64,000 nt of DNA from Erythroxylum novogranatense (lineage: Eukaryota; Streptophyta; Magnoliopsida; Malpighiales; Erythroxylaceae), in assembly GCA_029891385.1 (NCBI GenBank), contig CM057228.1, positions 57,543,783-57,607,782 on the forward strand, written 5' to 3'. Position numbers and translations under genes: made by a program. Of this stretch, positions 22,679 through 33,236 are shown piece by piece; position 1 is the stretch's first letter, and each line of letters begins with the position of its first letter. Below the pieces are notes generated by a model. It did not search any database, had not been told where the DNA came from, and was given only the letters and a program-made list of their open reading frames with translations.

Positions 22679-23355
22679 CCAATACCATAAAGCATTCTAT
22701 TCAAACTAATAGAACAACCATTGTTACTAAAAGTCAAATGGAAACCACTCTATTTAAACAAGAAATGCAGATAATATGTTCTTTGTTAATACAGTACAAA
22801 ATAACATTCATCCAATTTAATTACAAGCCCGGTGGGGAGTGACAAAAGTAAGTGCCTACGGCTAATGCAAAGAACTCTTGCTCCATTTCCCACACGCAGT
22901 CTAGTTCTCCTTCACGAGCATCTCATCGTCCCCGAGGCCTCGTGATATCATTGCATATGTGTGAGCCACAACCGTATCTAATACCCATATGTTATGATCG
23001 AAACAAGATTAACCTCAATGACAAACATACCGAAGAAGTCGAGGCATCCGATGCCTTCTTCGCTTCAATTCTTCCGTAGACTTTATAGTTCCTCTTCTAG
23101 TGGCGGCCTTGCCACAATGGAAGCAAGTTCTTTTAGTGCGATCTCTTTGGCTTTCTTCTTGGCTATACTTCCTTTCGATTTCTTAGACCTCTTCTTCGCG
23201 TTTCTTTTCTTGGAACCGAAGAAGAGTCCACCATAAGCACTTGCTTGCTATCCTTCTTGATAGCTTGCTCTCATTGTCTCGAAAGCAGATTAATCGGCTC
23301 GTGGATTGTCGTGGATATTTGATTCATCCGATATTTTAACACAAACCGTGAATAA
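22679..23355 (-). pseudogene. C1 gag C-terminus, protease region and start of pre-integrase
   Basis: This resumes C1 after the C2 insertion; CCAATACCATAAAGC continues the text cut at 7796. Minus-strand readings show NNGCSISLNRMLYGIG and fragments of the conserved run upstream of it. A basic, K/P-rich gag segment and zinc-knuckle area lie near 23050-23230, but the frame is broken many times; the homologous C2b copy has a clearer knuckle. Boundaries between gag and protease cannot be set here. Confidence 0.65.
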
Positions 23356-23850
23356 CTATCGACATCCAACTAGAATTAAGTCAACACTTAATTCATAATC
23401 CATGACAAAACCTAAGACAGCCAACCTCTCAATATACCCATTCATCTTCAGTGCATACTGCACTGCAGATGAACCTGGAGTCATCTTAGTAGTGAAGAGT
23501 AACCTCGAGGTCTCGAACCTTTCAGACCGAGCTTGCTCATCAAACAGCTCCCTAAGATGAAACACTATGGTATGAGCATCCATAGACTCATGCTGCTTCT
23601 GTAGCTCTGGTGACATCGAGGCAAGCATAATACAGATTGCTATGTCATTGTCTTTGAGATGCTTTCGATAAACTTTCTGATCCTCATCAGAAGCATCAAT
23701 AGCAGGTGGATCAGGAAGTGGAACATCAAGGACATATCCCAGTTCCTCAGATCTGAGAACAATTCTCAGATTTCTCAGCCAATCGAGAAAATTTGGTCCA
23801 GTTAATTTGTTTGAGTCCATAAGCGAGCGCAAGTTCACACTTGAAGTCAT
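23356..23850 (-). pseudogene. C1 gag N-terminal half
   Basis: Minus-strand frame of 165 codons. I place the start at the ATG at 23850-23848 (MTSSVNLRSL); an upstream TTG at 23856 is less likely. Contains NKLTGPNFLDWLRNLRIVL, the N-terminal signature of this type of copia gag, then a helical region through LFDEQARSERFETSRLLF and YALKMNGYIERLAVLGF. Gag forms the cytoplasmic particle that packages element RNA. The frame ends at 23356 by frameshift within the conserved VDLILVGL region. This segment keeps CAG and CTG triplets that are disrupted in the C2 copies. Confidence 0.85.
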
Positions 23851-23856
23851 CTTCAA

Positions 23857-25918
23857 TCAACCTAAAGAGAAAGAGAGAAAGAATGTTAGAATAGAATTAA
23901 ATGCATGATCATAAGGACTTGCATGTCATGCATATGGCTCCCACTAGTTTCAAAGAATCCATAACCCTCAGTACGAATCCAATAAACATTATGACAAAAT
24001 GTCCTAGTGGGTCGATATCTGATATTACTAACAATGACCTTGGGTTTACCCAACAAGCCACCTTAGGTCCATCGGTAGGTATCATTCATACCAATTGCAT
24101 CATAGATATCCGATATTACTAAAAATAACCTTGGGTTTACCCAACAAGCCACCTTAGATCAATCGGCAGGTATCGGTCATACCAATTACTTTATAGATGC
24201 AACTATCGACTAGTGCTATCAACTCGTGATGTATGCACACCCATTGGGTTATCAACTCTTGATGCGCTGCACATCCGATGTACACTACCCATTTCGCCTC
24301 GTCCACGCTGACCTTGAGTTTACTCAACAAATCAACGCTTCTAGTGAAAACCGACCCATTAATCAAAATCTTATTTTCATGGTTCGAACATATTCGTATA
24401 GAGTGAGCTTGGGTTTACCCAACAACCCAACTCTATAAGAACTCTGGTTCTCCCTATATTAATGGAAGGCGTTAGTTTTCATATGATTTGAGGGTTTTCA
24501 GGTCTCATCTTCTTCTCCTCCAAGCCGTAGGATTATAGTCACCATGACTATATGGAATGATTTAGGGCAATTTATCAATCACATTGAATCTATACCTAAA
24601 ATCATCCATCATCCCACCTATACATGTTATTGTAGTCGATTAGTGCATGTTCTAGTCGACTGGTGCATGTGCCAGTCGACTGGAACTTGTGCTAGTCGAC
24701 ATTAAAAGTTATCAGCACGTCCAATGACTAGAACATGTTCCAGTCGATTGGGATGGATTATCGCACTTTCCAATGATCGGTGATGTTCCAATGATTGGAA
24801 TGGATGTCTTGATGACCTGGTTTTGGCCTGCTATCTAATCGGCTAATTTCTCAATCCGTCAAATTCACAATATCAAGTGTAATATCTTTTATTATGATGT
24901 ACCAATGAAACACTTTCATTGTTGCTTACCATATATAGTCAAACTATACATGAAAAACTTGAAATCGATGAATACACTCTTATTCATTTAGATTTTAAAA
25001 TAATTTTGTGAATATCAAACTATCACCCTAAGTATCTCTAGGTAGTCTACACTTTATCAAGATTACTTCGGCACTGGTCACAAAATTTGTGACGGCCAAA
25101 ACAATCAAGATAAGGGAATATACTAACGAGACGTTAATGAGACACATTTGGCATCCGAAAATTGTTTGGAAACCCAATTTCAAGATAATCAGTTTGGCAA
25201 GCATGCAACATCAATGTAACACATTTTCAATCACATTAAAAATGATCCAAGGCATTGGAACGGAAATCTACACAATTTTTCATTCCAAACAAAACAGCTC
25301 CAGTAACTTTCTCAAAACTGCCAATCTCTGTGTTTTGCTTGAAAAACTCATTGAAACAATTTCAATAAATTATGAGAAAATTACAGAGGTTACAAAATGT
25401 TCACAACATGCTCCATGAATGTTTTCAGGATTTATTTCCATCAAAAACTCATTCAACCTCAGCAACTAAACAAATGTAGAATCTGTGTTCCTCAACACAG
25501 TTATTCCCAGCAGCACACAATAAATTCTCAAATAAATAGTAAATCACCTCGAAAAGATTTTTCCTTTCTCATAGACATTAATAAACATCTTAGAGAGTTT
25601 CGGTGAAAGAAAATCTGAAAAAAAAAATTCTACAATTTATTCTCGAATTTATAAGCATGCCTGTTCAAGGAATGTGCACAAAGATAGCAACCAGAACATT
25701 AGGGAATAAATTAGCAAAACGATATCAAATCACATTGATAAATCCCAAGCTTCCACAGAAATATGCAACAACATCTTGTGAACATATATGGGAAAGAAAA
25801 TTTTGAAAACTATATTTCTATACTGAATTCGAAATTCACTCAATTAACATGCATCATCGTCACAAGCAATAAGGAACTCCGACCTAGTCATGGTTTCTTC
25901 GTTATATACGACACAGGT
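23857..25918 (-). other. C1 long untranslated leader between PBS and gag
   Basis: About 2.06 kb with no supported gene. It contains two direct repeats of about 91 bp (24018-24200), each with a TTGGGT-TT-ACCCAA hairpin, a third hairpin at 24409-24422, and a cluster of GTCGAC-type palindromes at 24632-24701. The rest (24900-25918) is AT-rich and matches the C2 leader at 13860-14840. Short open frames there are not conserved as proteins between the two copies. Confidence 0.7.
24018..24422. repeat. leader hairpin repeats (C1)
   Basis: TTGGGTTTACCCAA occurs at 24040-24053, 24131-24144 and 24409-24422. The first two sit in direct repeats of about 91 bp that share GATATTACTAA, CCTTGGGTTTACCCAACAAG and ATACCAATT. 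Each forms a six-base-pair stem with a two-base spacer. Confidence 0.8.
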
Positions 25919-25932
25919 GGCTCTGATACCAC
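25919..25932 (-). promoter_or_regulatory. primer-binding site of C1 (initiator tRNA-Met)
   Basis: Plus strand GGCTCTGATACCAC, minus sense GTGGTATCAGAGCC, abutting the 5' LTR. It is complementary to the 3' end of plant initiator Met tRNA, the usual primer for copia minus-strand synthesis. Confidence 0.9.
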
Positions 25933-26406
25933 TGTAGGAAAATCCCGGTGTGAGCATCACATGCCCACGGTGCGGAAAACAAAAATTTTTGTTCCGGGAC
26001 CTTCCCGAAAGCCAAGATCCATATGATTATATAACAAAGTCAAACCAAAACGACCAAAGGAGACCATCTCTAACGGTATCCACGCAGAGATCGGAGAACC
26101 TAACCGGGACAAACCCTTTGACCCGAGAATAGCTAGAACAAGTTGAAGACTGCTAGATCTTACCTTGTTCTTGGAGAGCTTGAAGAATAACGATGAAGAA
26201 GGAGGATGGGAAGCTTGAAGGAGATGGAGAACTTGATGATCGATGAAGAGAGATCAAAATCTATTAGGTTTTTACAAAACTTCTCTTTTTATATCTAAAC
26301 CAACGACCATCTTTCATCTCTACATCAAGTTTGTCTTCTAGCCATTAAATATACTTAATGACTAAGCAAAATGGAAGCTTCTTCCATCCATCCACGTTAG
26401 CTTCAT

Positions 26407-26438
<32 letters not shown>

Positions 26439-27806
26439 TAAAGCTTCCTCTCCTCCTTTTTCCACTTATAACACATATATATATATTAATTAATTAATTC
26501 TTTAATTAATTAATTATATATATATATATAAATAAATGTTGAAGTGGTCCAGTCACACTGGGGTCGGTTCTACCAGCCTACCGGGTCTCGGTATGGAAAA
26601 AACCTCTAGAAATATTTTTCAGTAATATCGATGTCCCGATCTCATCGGGACATATCTCGATCTCATCGGGATCCATTTAATCCGATTGCTCTCCATTTAT
26701 TGAATCTCTATCTAAACTATTTTAAGAGTTCTCCGAGACACTCTTATGCGTGTGACCCATTAGGTTCCCGGTTATGTTGGCCATTTAGATCAACACTTAA
26801 TCTAAGCAAGTCATGAGCGGTATCTAGCAACACATCATGACCCCCAATTGACCGAAAAGTAATTGGTTTGACGAAGAAACATATATTCATCATGGACCAT
26901 ATCACGAACCTTTCCATAGATAATTGTCGTGCAATTCGTCCTTTCACCATGCTATACCCCACTTGGTTATGAGTATGGGCAAAGTGTCAACTCTTACTAG
27001 ACTGACTACATCAAATCTAGTCCAAGTGATTTCAGTTCTTGTCTTGGGACTCATTACTTTATATTTAATATGTCAACGAAGACACTCTTCATGACATATG
27101 TACTCTGATCAGAGATTTCCAAGTAATGACCCTGACAAGAGGCCATGGGTATCATCTTCTGCTATCACAGAAGTGGTGAATCCTCTATTGGCTACTCAAT
27201 TACCTTCGAATACCTCAAACTGTACCCAATCACCACCCTATGAGCGACCTCTTTGAGGCAACAAGAAATGGAGTCAAAGCACAGAATCAACATCCAAGAT
27301 ATCCTTGAGTACCTCAAGTCTAAGGATACTTGCACCATTGCTATGATGAGATTATCACTGACATTAGAATAGTACATCCATGTGATGATCTCATAGTAGG
27401 TCAACCAATGTACTTACTACCTCTAGTAAGCATCCACATCTCAACCCTAAATATCTCATATGTATAGTTTCTGAGATCCACTGCTTGATCAAATCAAGGA
27501 GCTTGAGATGTGTTAGTCTTTCCGGATTACCGATGTCCAGTCTCAGTAATCCTATGACTAGGGATAATTTAGATACTGACATAATTGAACATGATAGGAA
27601 TCTCAGTGGTATGATCACATCATAATTTCCTTCATGCTATGTCATATATCAAGGACTTCATTAATTTGCTTATAGATCAATATGCATTCATAAATAACGA
27701 ACATCAAATTAATGAAATATGCCTTTGTTTATTTATTTACAAAGAATGTACACAATTTTGTACAAAACGCGCTAAAAGCGATTGCCTTTAGGGCACTACT
27801 CTAACA
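25933..27806 (-). repeat. C1 5' LTR (right, 1874 bp)
   Basis: Same ends as the left C1 LTR, adjoining the primer-binding site on its left. TA-rich runs at about 26407-26434 and 26477-26530 correspond to those in the partner and could hold the TATA region of the LTR promoter, which is inference. No coding sequence. Confidence 0.9.
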
Positions 27807-28335
27807 GGCAGCTTAGGACAAACATAAGAGCTATGTGGATCAGCATCGGCGAGAGATGGAGTACAGTGTAGGTGACAGAGTGTTTCTCCGAGTGTCTCCT
27901 TGGAAAGGAGTACTGAGGTTTGGCCGTAAGGGCAAGTTGAGCCCTCGGTACATTGGTCCGTATGAGATCCTTGAGAGGATAGGACCGTTGGCTTCTGACA
28001 TGCTACTGAGTGAAATGTCCCAGTTGCATGACGTGTTTCATGTTAGTATGCTCCGACGGTACCGTTCAGACCCGACGCATGTGATTCCAGCTCAGGAGAT
28101 TGAGGTAGACAGTGATTTGAGTTATGTCAAGGAGCCGGTACAGATTATAGGATCACGGGTCAAGCAGCTGAGGAATAGGGTGATTCCATTGGTGAAAGTC
28201 CTTTGGAAGAACCACTCTTCTGAGGAAGCTACATGGGAGACTGAGGAGCATATGAGGAGTCAGTATCCTCATTTATTCAATCGGACAGGTATTAAATTTC
28301 GGGACGAAATTTTTATTAGGAGGGGTGAATTGTAA
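27807..28335 (+). pseudogene. gypsy integrase C-terminal part with chromodomain
   Basis: Starts directly after the C1 LTR and continues the integrase interrupted at 3173. A TAG at 27814-27816 replaces the usual Gln; from 27835 the frame is open for 166 codons. Early residues carry the GPY/F-type block (GDRVFLRVSPWKGVLRFG, PRYIGPYEIL) and VFHVSMLRRY. The tail contains YVKEPVQII, VKVLWKNHSSEEATWE and HLF, a chromodomain that in chromoviruses directs integration to heterochromatin. It ends DEIFIRRGEL with the stop codon inside the first bases of the 3' LTR, the compact arrangement usual in this lineage. Confidence 0.9.
28316..28330 (+). promoter_or_regulatory. polypurine tract of gypsy element
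   Basis: TTAGGAGGGGTGAAT lies immediately 5' of the LTR start TGTAACATCCC. This is where plus-strand DNA synthesis is primed. It overlaps the last integrase codons. Confidence 0.8.
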
Positions 28336-30671
28336 CATCCCGTTACTGTTAGCAAGGGCATTATGGTAATATTGGGTCAGACTAATAGGTTTCATTGCAT
28401 TCACTGATTGAGCAAGTTATTGGCCTCTAATTATAGAGGAATAGGTTTATTGCATGTGCATTTATTCATAGGTATATGCATTCATGGTTTCCGGTAATTT
28501 AATTGAGCATGGACTGACTGAATTGACTGGATCGTGATTAATTGAGAAATTTGGAGTAAGTGGGCTCGAATGACTGATTTAGAATAGTTTAAGAGTGATT
28601 GGCAATTGATAGTGGCTTATAGGAAATTTTTGAGAAATTCGGAAGAAAATGCCCGGACCGGAAATTTTGGAGTGACAGACCGATTGACCGTATGGTACTG
28701 ATTTAAAATAGTTTAAGGCTTGATTTGGTAAGTTAATGGCTTTAATGTTGTTATTAATGGTTAGTTGTTGCATTTATGGCATTTATTATGGTTGATTTGG
28801 GTAGTTGAGAGTGTTAATGGGGGTTTTAGAGAGAGAAATGGACGGAAAGCGATAGGAAAAGACGATGCCGCGACCCGCACGTCGCGATGTCTGGGCCAGC
28901 CTCGCTGCGGCGAGTAATTACGCACTCTCCGCGACGAACGAAGCGAGCACATGGTTTCACACTACGGCGAATGTTTTCGTTTACGCCGCGGCGAGCCGCG
29001 AAGAGGATGCACGCCGCGACGAGCGTCCTTCACGTCGCGGCGAACGACCTCTTGTGCGCCGCGGCGAGGAAGGATAGGCCGCAGTTAGGAACAATTTTGA
29101 TTGGATTGATTTTTAGTTTATTGGGAATAACTTTTGGTGTAGACCTCCGATTGAGGTGATTCCTGATTCGTTATGAACGAGGGAAAGAGGTCTACAATTG
29201 AGGTTATTTATGGAAGTTAGAATTTAATTTAAATGGTATTGATTTATCGAGATTAAGGTCAATTAGGGTTCCTATAATGACCTAAGTATTGAATTGTGAC
29301 AATTGGAATTTCAATTGGAGTTTTAATTGGGATTTTCAATAGAGGTTTTGACCCAATGAATAGGGAATTGCTATAGGGAGTATGAATTGAGGAAATTGAA
29401 CTGAATTTTTAGGAATGGATCAATTATTGTCGATCAATTGAGCGAAGAGTTAGAATGAGGCATAAGAGTTCAAAATTGGGTTTTAGCGCCTGAAATCATG
29501 AACATGCATTGTACATAATTCCATTGAGACATATACATCTCTGAATTGTTTAATTGAGCATTTAGTAATGGGACTGTATTTAACTATTATAGAGGCACCG
29601 TTGGATCGTCATTCCACGGACATTGCTGGGACTTCCAGGCAGTAGCTCGGAAGTTACAGGTGAGTAACCTAGTTAGTTTCTCAAATTCCTGATTGCTTAA
29701 ATGCTCTGTATGAACTACATGATTACTGAAATGTATAGAAGCGAATTTCATGCTTTTACTGTATTGGATTGGACTACTGTATGAAACTGGGAATTGCAAT
29801 ACTGGGCTTTTATAGCCGTACACTGTAAATTACTGAACATCGCATTACATGCATAAATGCATGATCAGATAATGAACGTTGTGACCCAAGTCGCGATTTT
29901 TACTGAAATGAGCCTCGAGCTCTAATACTGTACTGACCGGGCCTCGAGCCCGAGGGGAGAAATCCCGACGCGCCCCCCAATGAATCGACATCGACCGAGT
30001 GCTTGGGCACAACACTGAATAACTGGAAAAGAGTCACGTATGCATTGTTCACATGACTGATTGATTTGTGACACTTACTGAATTATGTGATGGCATGAGA
30101 GATTGCAATTTGTTACATACTACTGTGAATTGTTGTATAATAGTGTAATTTGCTATATGATACTGTTAATTGAATATTACTGTGCTATGTTGTACGCAAT
30201 CTGCGTAATGTAAGATTTGAGTGAACTATCGATGATGGTTTCTCATTGAGTTCGCAAACTCACCCAAAATTGCAATCTAATTTTTCAGGACTGATAGATT
30301 AGGCCCCTAGCTCTAGAGATAGTCTTTTCCTGTCGTGCGAGCGTGCTGGCAAGAGAAGCGATGACACACAGGTCGGTCAGCTGGGTTGGACTTTTGAGGA
30401 TGACTTAGGATAGACGTTTGTATCAGTTTCTTTTTTGGTTTTGTTTAGGGGACTGATAGACTTGTCTATTCTGCTATTCGATGATTGTACCAGATTAATA
30501 TTTTGGATTTTAAAATTTACTGATTTCTGATATATATTATGGTTTTAAATTATCGCGATGCTATGTGGATTAACAGTTGGATTTTCTGGTAGTGCACCTT
30601 TATCGTGGGATATGTGTCGGAGCGACCCTTCAGGCGTCCCGATGTGTACCCTACGGTCAGGGGGCGCTACA
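28331..30671 (+). repeat. 3' LTR of the gypsy chromovirus (2341 bp)
   Basis: Begins TGTAACATCC after the polypurine tract and ends GGGGCGCTACA; Sirevirus sequence starts at 30672. No gene inside. It holds a CpG-dense block (28861-29085), a second CpG-rich patch with CTCGAG (29905-29985), and near its end CTCACCC followed by pyrimidines and TTTTTCAGG (30255-30292), a layout also seen in LTRs F, G, H and I. The partner 5' LTR is outside the window, so divergence cannot be judged. Confidence 0.85.
28861..29085. other. CpG-dense block inside gypsy LTR
   Basis: An island rich in GCGGCGAG, CCGCGGCG and GTCGCG strings inside an otherwise AT-rich LTR. An open frame of 70 codons covers 28865-29077, but it looks like a by-product of base composition. 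It may be a promoter or leader segment of the LTR; this is inference. Confidence 0.6.
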
Positions 30672-30963
30672 AAGAAGGTCTATGTTCCTAGATTTTTAGT
30701 ATAAGAAGGGATGATTGGTAACTTTCGAAGAAAACCAGCAGGGCAAGATAATTGGAATCGATAAAATAGGTAAAGATTCCTTTGCATGCATTGATAATGT
30801 GCTGCTTGTTGATGGTCTGAAACACAATTTGATTAGTGTCAGTCAATTGTGTGATTCTGGTTTTGAAATTACATTCAATCAAAATCTTTGTGAAGTCAAA
30901 AATAAAGATGGGTTTTATTCTTTTCTGCCAAGAGAAGAAATAATCTTTACAAGATTGATTTAG
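30672..30963 (+). pseudogene. Sirevirus protease tail / GAG-pre-integrase
   Basis: The frame 30715-30963 reads VTFEENQQGKIIGIDKIGK, IDNVLLVDGLKHNLISVSQL and EVKNKDGFYSFLPREE, the conserved region between copia protease and integrase. It ends in a TAG at 30961-30963 where the protein should continue. The start of the domain lies beyond the gypsy insertion. Confidence 0.85.
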
Positions 30964-30989
30964 AAGATTTTCAAAATCAAAATGTTTAA

Positions 30990-31971
30990 TGTTTTTTATC
31001 AATTGAAGAAGAAAGACTAATCTGGCATAAAAAGCTAGGTCATGTCAGTTTTAAACATATTTCAAAGTTGTTAAAGCATGATTTGGTAAGAGGTTTACCA
31101 AAAATAAGTTTTGACAAAGATTTCTTTTATGAAAGCTGTCAGAAATGGAAACAAGTTAAAACATCTTTTTTTTCTTAAAATTTCGTAACATCTTCTAGAC
31201 CTCTAGAGTTGTTACATTTGGATATGTTTGGTCCAAATAGGACAATAAGTCTTGACGAAAAGAAATATAGACTTGTTATGTTGATGACTTTACTAGATTT
31301 TGTTGGATATTATTTTTGTCACACAAGGATGAGTTTTTAAGTGTTTTAGGACCCTTTCCAGAAAGTTACAGAATGAAAAAGGAATGTCTATAGTCAGTAT
31401 CAGGAGTGATCATGGTGGAGAATTTGAGAATGAGAAGTTTAGAATATTCTATGAGGAGAATGAAATTTTCCACAATTTCTCTGATCCTAGGACTCCGCAG
31501 CAGAATGGAGTTGTTGAAAGGAAAAACAGCACGATTCAAGAGATGGCAAGGACTATGCTGTGTGAGATGAATCTTCCTAAGTACTTCTGGGCAGAAGCTG
31601 TGAATACAGCGTGTTACATTCATAATAGAATATTGCTGTGACCATTGCTGAAGAAAACTCCTTATGAGTTATGGAATGGAAGGAGACCGAATATATCTTA
31701 CTTTCATCCATTTGGTTGCAAGTGCTTTATTCTGAATACAAAGGAATTGTTAGATAAGTTCGATTCAAAGACCTATTCAGGAATTTTTCTAGGCTACACT
31801 TTATCATCCAAAGCTTTTCGGGTTTATAATCTTACCTCGAAGACGGTTAAGGAGACCATTCATGTCAAGTTTGATGATAGTTCCCAACCCCGTAAGGAAG
31901 ATGACATGGAGAGTGAAGTCCCTTCAAAGCTCTTAGGTGATACAATAGAAGCTTCATCGTCAGGAACTTAG
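30990..31971 (+). pseudogene. Sirevirus integrase
   Basis: Zinc-binding part at about 31010-31170 with WHKKLGHVS; its second cysteine pair is decayed (ESCQKWKQ). LHLDMFGP near 31215 holds the first catalytic Asp. After a degraded stretch (31240-31380), the frame 31384-31641 has RSDHGGEFENEKF (second Asp) and QQNGVVERKN (Glu), then FWAEAVNTACYIHNR. A TGA at 31639-31641 precedes the frame 31645-31971 with PYELWNGRRPN, FHPFGCKCFILN and SGIFLGYTLSSKAFRVYN. At least four lesions inactivate it. Confidence 0.87.
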
Positions 31972-32049
31972 GTAGACAAGGTTGAAGATATTCCAAAAAC
32001 TATTGGATTAAAAAGAGATTAGAGATATAAGAGTTCTCATCCAGAAGAG

Positions 32050-33236
32050 TTGATTATAGGAGAGACCTCTAAAGGAGTAAGAACAAAGTTCAAATTCAAA
32101 AGAGAAGCTAATGTAGCTTTTGCCTCTGAAATAGAGCCTAAAAAGATTGAGGAAGCTCTTCAGGATGAAGCGTGGATTTTACCCATGCAAGAGGAGCTGA
32201 ACCAATTTACTAGGAATAAAGTTTGGTCCTTGGTTCCCAAGCCCTCGAAGAAATCCATTATAGGAACTAGATGGGTTTTTAAGAATAAGTTAGACGAATC
32301 AGGGAGAGTGAGTCGGAATAAAGCTAGATTAGTAGCACAAGGCTATATTCAGCAAGAAGGAATAGACTACAATGAGACATATGCTCCAGTAGCGAGACTT
32401 GAAGCAATTAGGATACTGCTGGCATATGCGGTCTGTCATGATATAAAGCTTTTTCAGATGGATGTGAAAAGCGCATTTTTGAATGGTTTTATAGACGAAA
32501 AGGTGTATGTTTCTGGTTTCGAGGATGTTAGGCATCCAGATCATGTCTATAGACTTCATAAAGCTTTATACGGCTTGAAGCAAGCTCCTAAAACTTGGTA
32601 TGATCGTCTAAGTACCTTTCTCTTAGAAAGTGGTTTTAGTAGAGGTCAGGTAGATAAGACGCTCTTTAGAAAGAATTTTGAGAATGAGTTTAATTTAGTG
32701 CAAATTTATGTTGATGATATCATTTTTGGTGCTACCTCAAAGAATTTATGTATGAGTTTTGAGAGTCTAATGAAAAATGAGTTTGAGATGAGTATGATGG
32801 GTGAGTTGAAGTTCTTTCTTGGGGTGCAAGTTAAGCAAACCGAAGAGAATATCTTTATCCATCAACAAAAATATGTGAAAGAACTGTTGTTTAAATTTGA
32901 TATGAATAATGTGAAGTCTATGGCAACTCCGATGCATCCTTCGAACCTTTTGTCGAAAGATGAAGTTGGTAAGAAGGTGGATCAAACCCTGTATAGAGGG
33001 ATGATCGGTCCTTTACTTTATCTTACAGCAAGCAAACCTGACATACTGTTCAGTGTATGTTTGTGTGCAAGGTTTCAGGCCGATCCTAGATAGTCTCATT
33101 ACATAGTTGTTAAAAGAATTATGAGATATCTCGCAGGTACTACTAATCTTTGCTTAATGTTTCAGAAAGGTAAAGATTTCAGGTTGATTGGATATTGAGA
33201 TACGGACTATGCTGGAGATAAAGTTGAAAGGAAGAG
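32050..33236 (+). pseudogene. Sirevirus reverse transcriptase and start of RNase H
   Basis: The frame 32050-33093 (347 codons) includes [50 protein letters not shown] (catalytic Asp), [14 protein letters not shown] and [13 protein letters not shown] (YVDD). The segment usually read as SQPPGF is shortened to SGF. A TAG at 33091-33093 falls in the connection; MRYLAGTTNLCL and DTDYAGDK follow with a further TGA at 33196-33198. The coding text stops at 33236, where LTR F1 begins, and continues at 42019. RT core residues are intact. Confidence 0.9.
33232..33236. repeat. TSD of element F (AAGAG), left copy
   Basis: AAGAG here and again at 42014-42018. The Sirevirus RNase H frame runs through one copy, confirming the exact insertion point. 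Confidence 0.93.

Larger units (their letters stand above)
3174..27806 (-). mobile_element. Ty1/copia element C1, inserted in gypsy integrase, itself split by C2
   Basis: Minus-strand copia element. The left LTR (3174-5039) is the 3' LTR and the right LTR (25933-27806) the 5' LTR. The primer-binding site adjoins the right LTR and the polypurine tract adjoins the left one, which fixes orientation. Internal sequence occupies 5040-7796 and 22679-25932; 7797-22678 is element C2. Gene order on the minus strand is gag, protease region, integrase, RT, RNase H. Flanks are GGTGG (3169-3173) and GGCAG (27807-27811), a poor match, so the TSD has probably mutated. The gypsy reading frame fits the GGCAG version. 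Confidence 0.88.
1..30671 (+). mobile_element. Ty3/gypsy chromovirus (Tekay/Del-like), 5' truncated by window, split by nested copia
   Basis: A plus-strand element runs protease, RT, RNase H, integrase with C-terminal chromodomain, purine tract and 3' LTR, the gypsy order. The body occupies 1-3173 and resumes at 27807; 3174-27806 is the inserted copia element C1. Reading on the two sides of the insertion belongs to the same integrase. The 5' LTR and most of gag lie left of the window. The chromodomain tail and the LTR start TGTAACATCCC fit the Tekay/Del lineage; that assignment is from memory of the family, not from a tree. The element sits inside Sirevirus J, whose sequence begins at 30672. 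Its far TSD is outside the window. Confidence 0.88.

Noticed and set aside
28865..29077. GC-rich 70-codon open frame in the gypsy LTR
   Set aside because: It lies in a CpG-dense repeat block with an overlapping open frame in another phase; composition explains both. No domain is recognisable.
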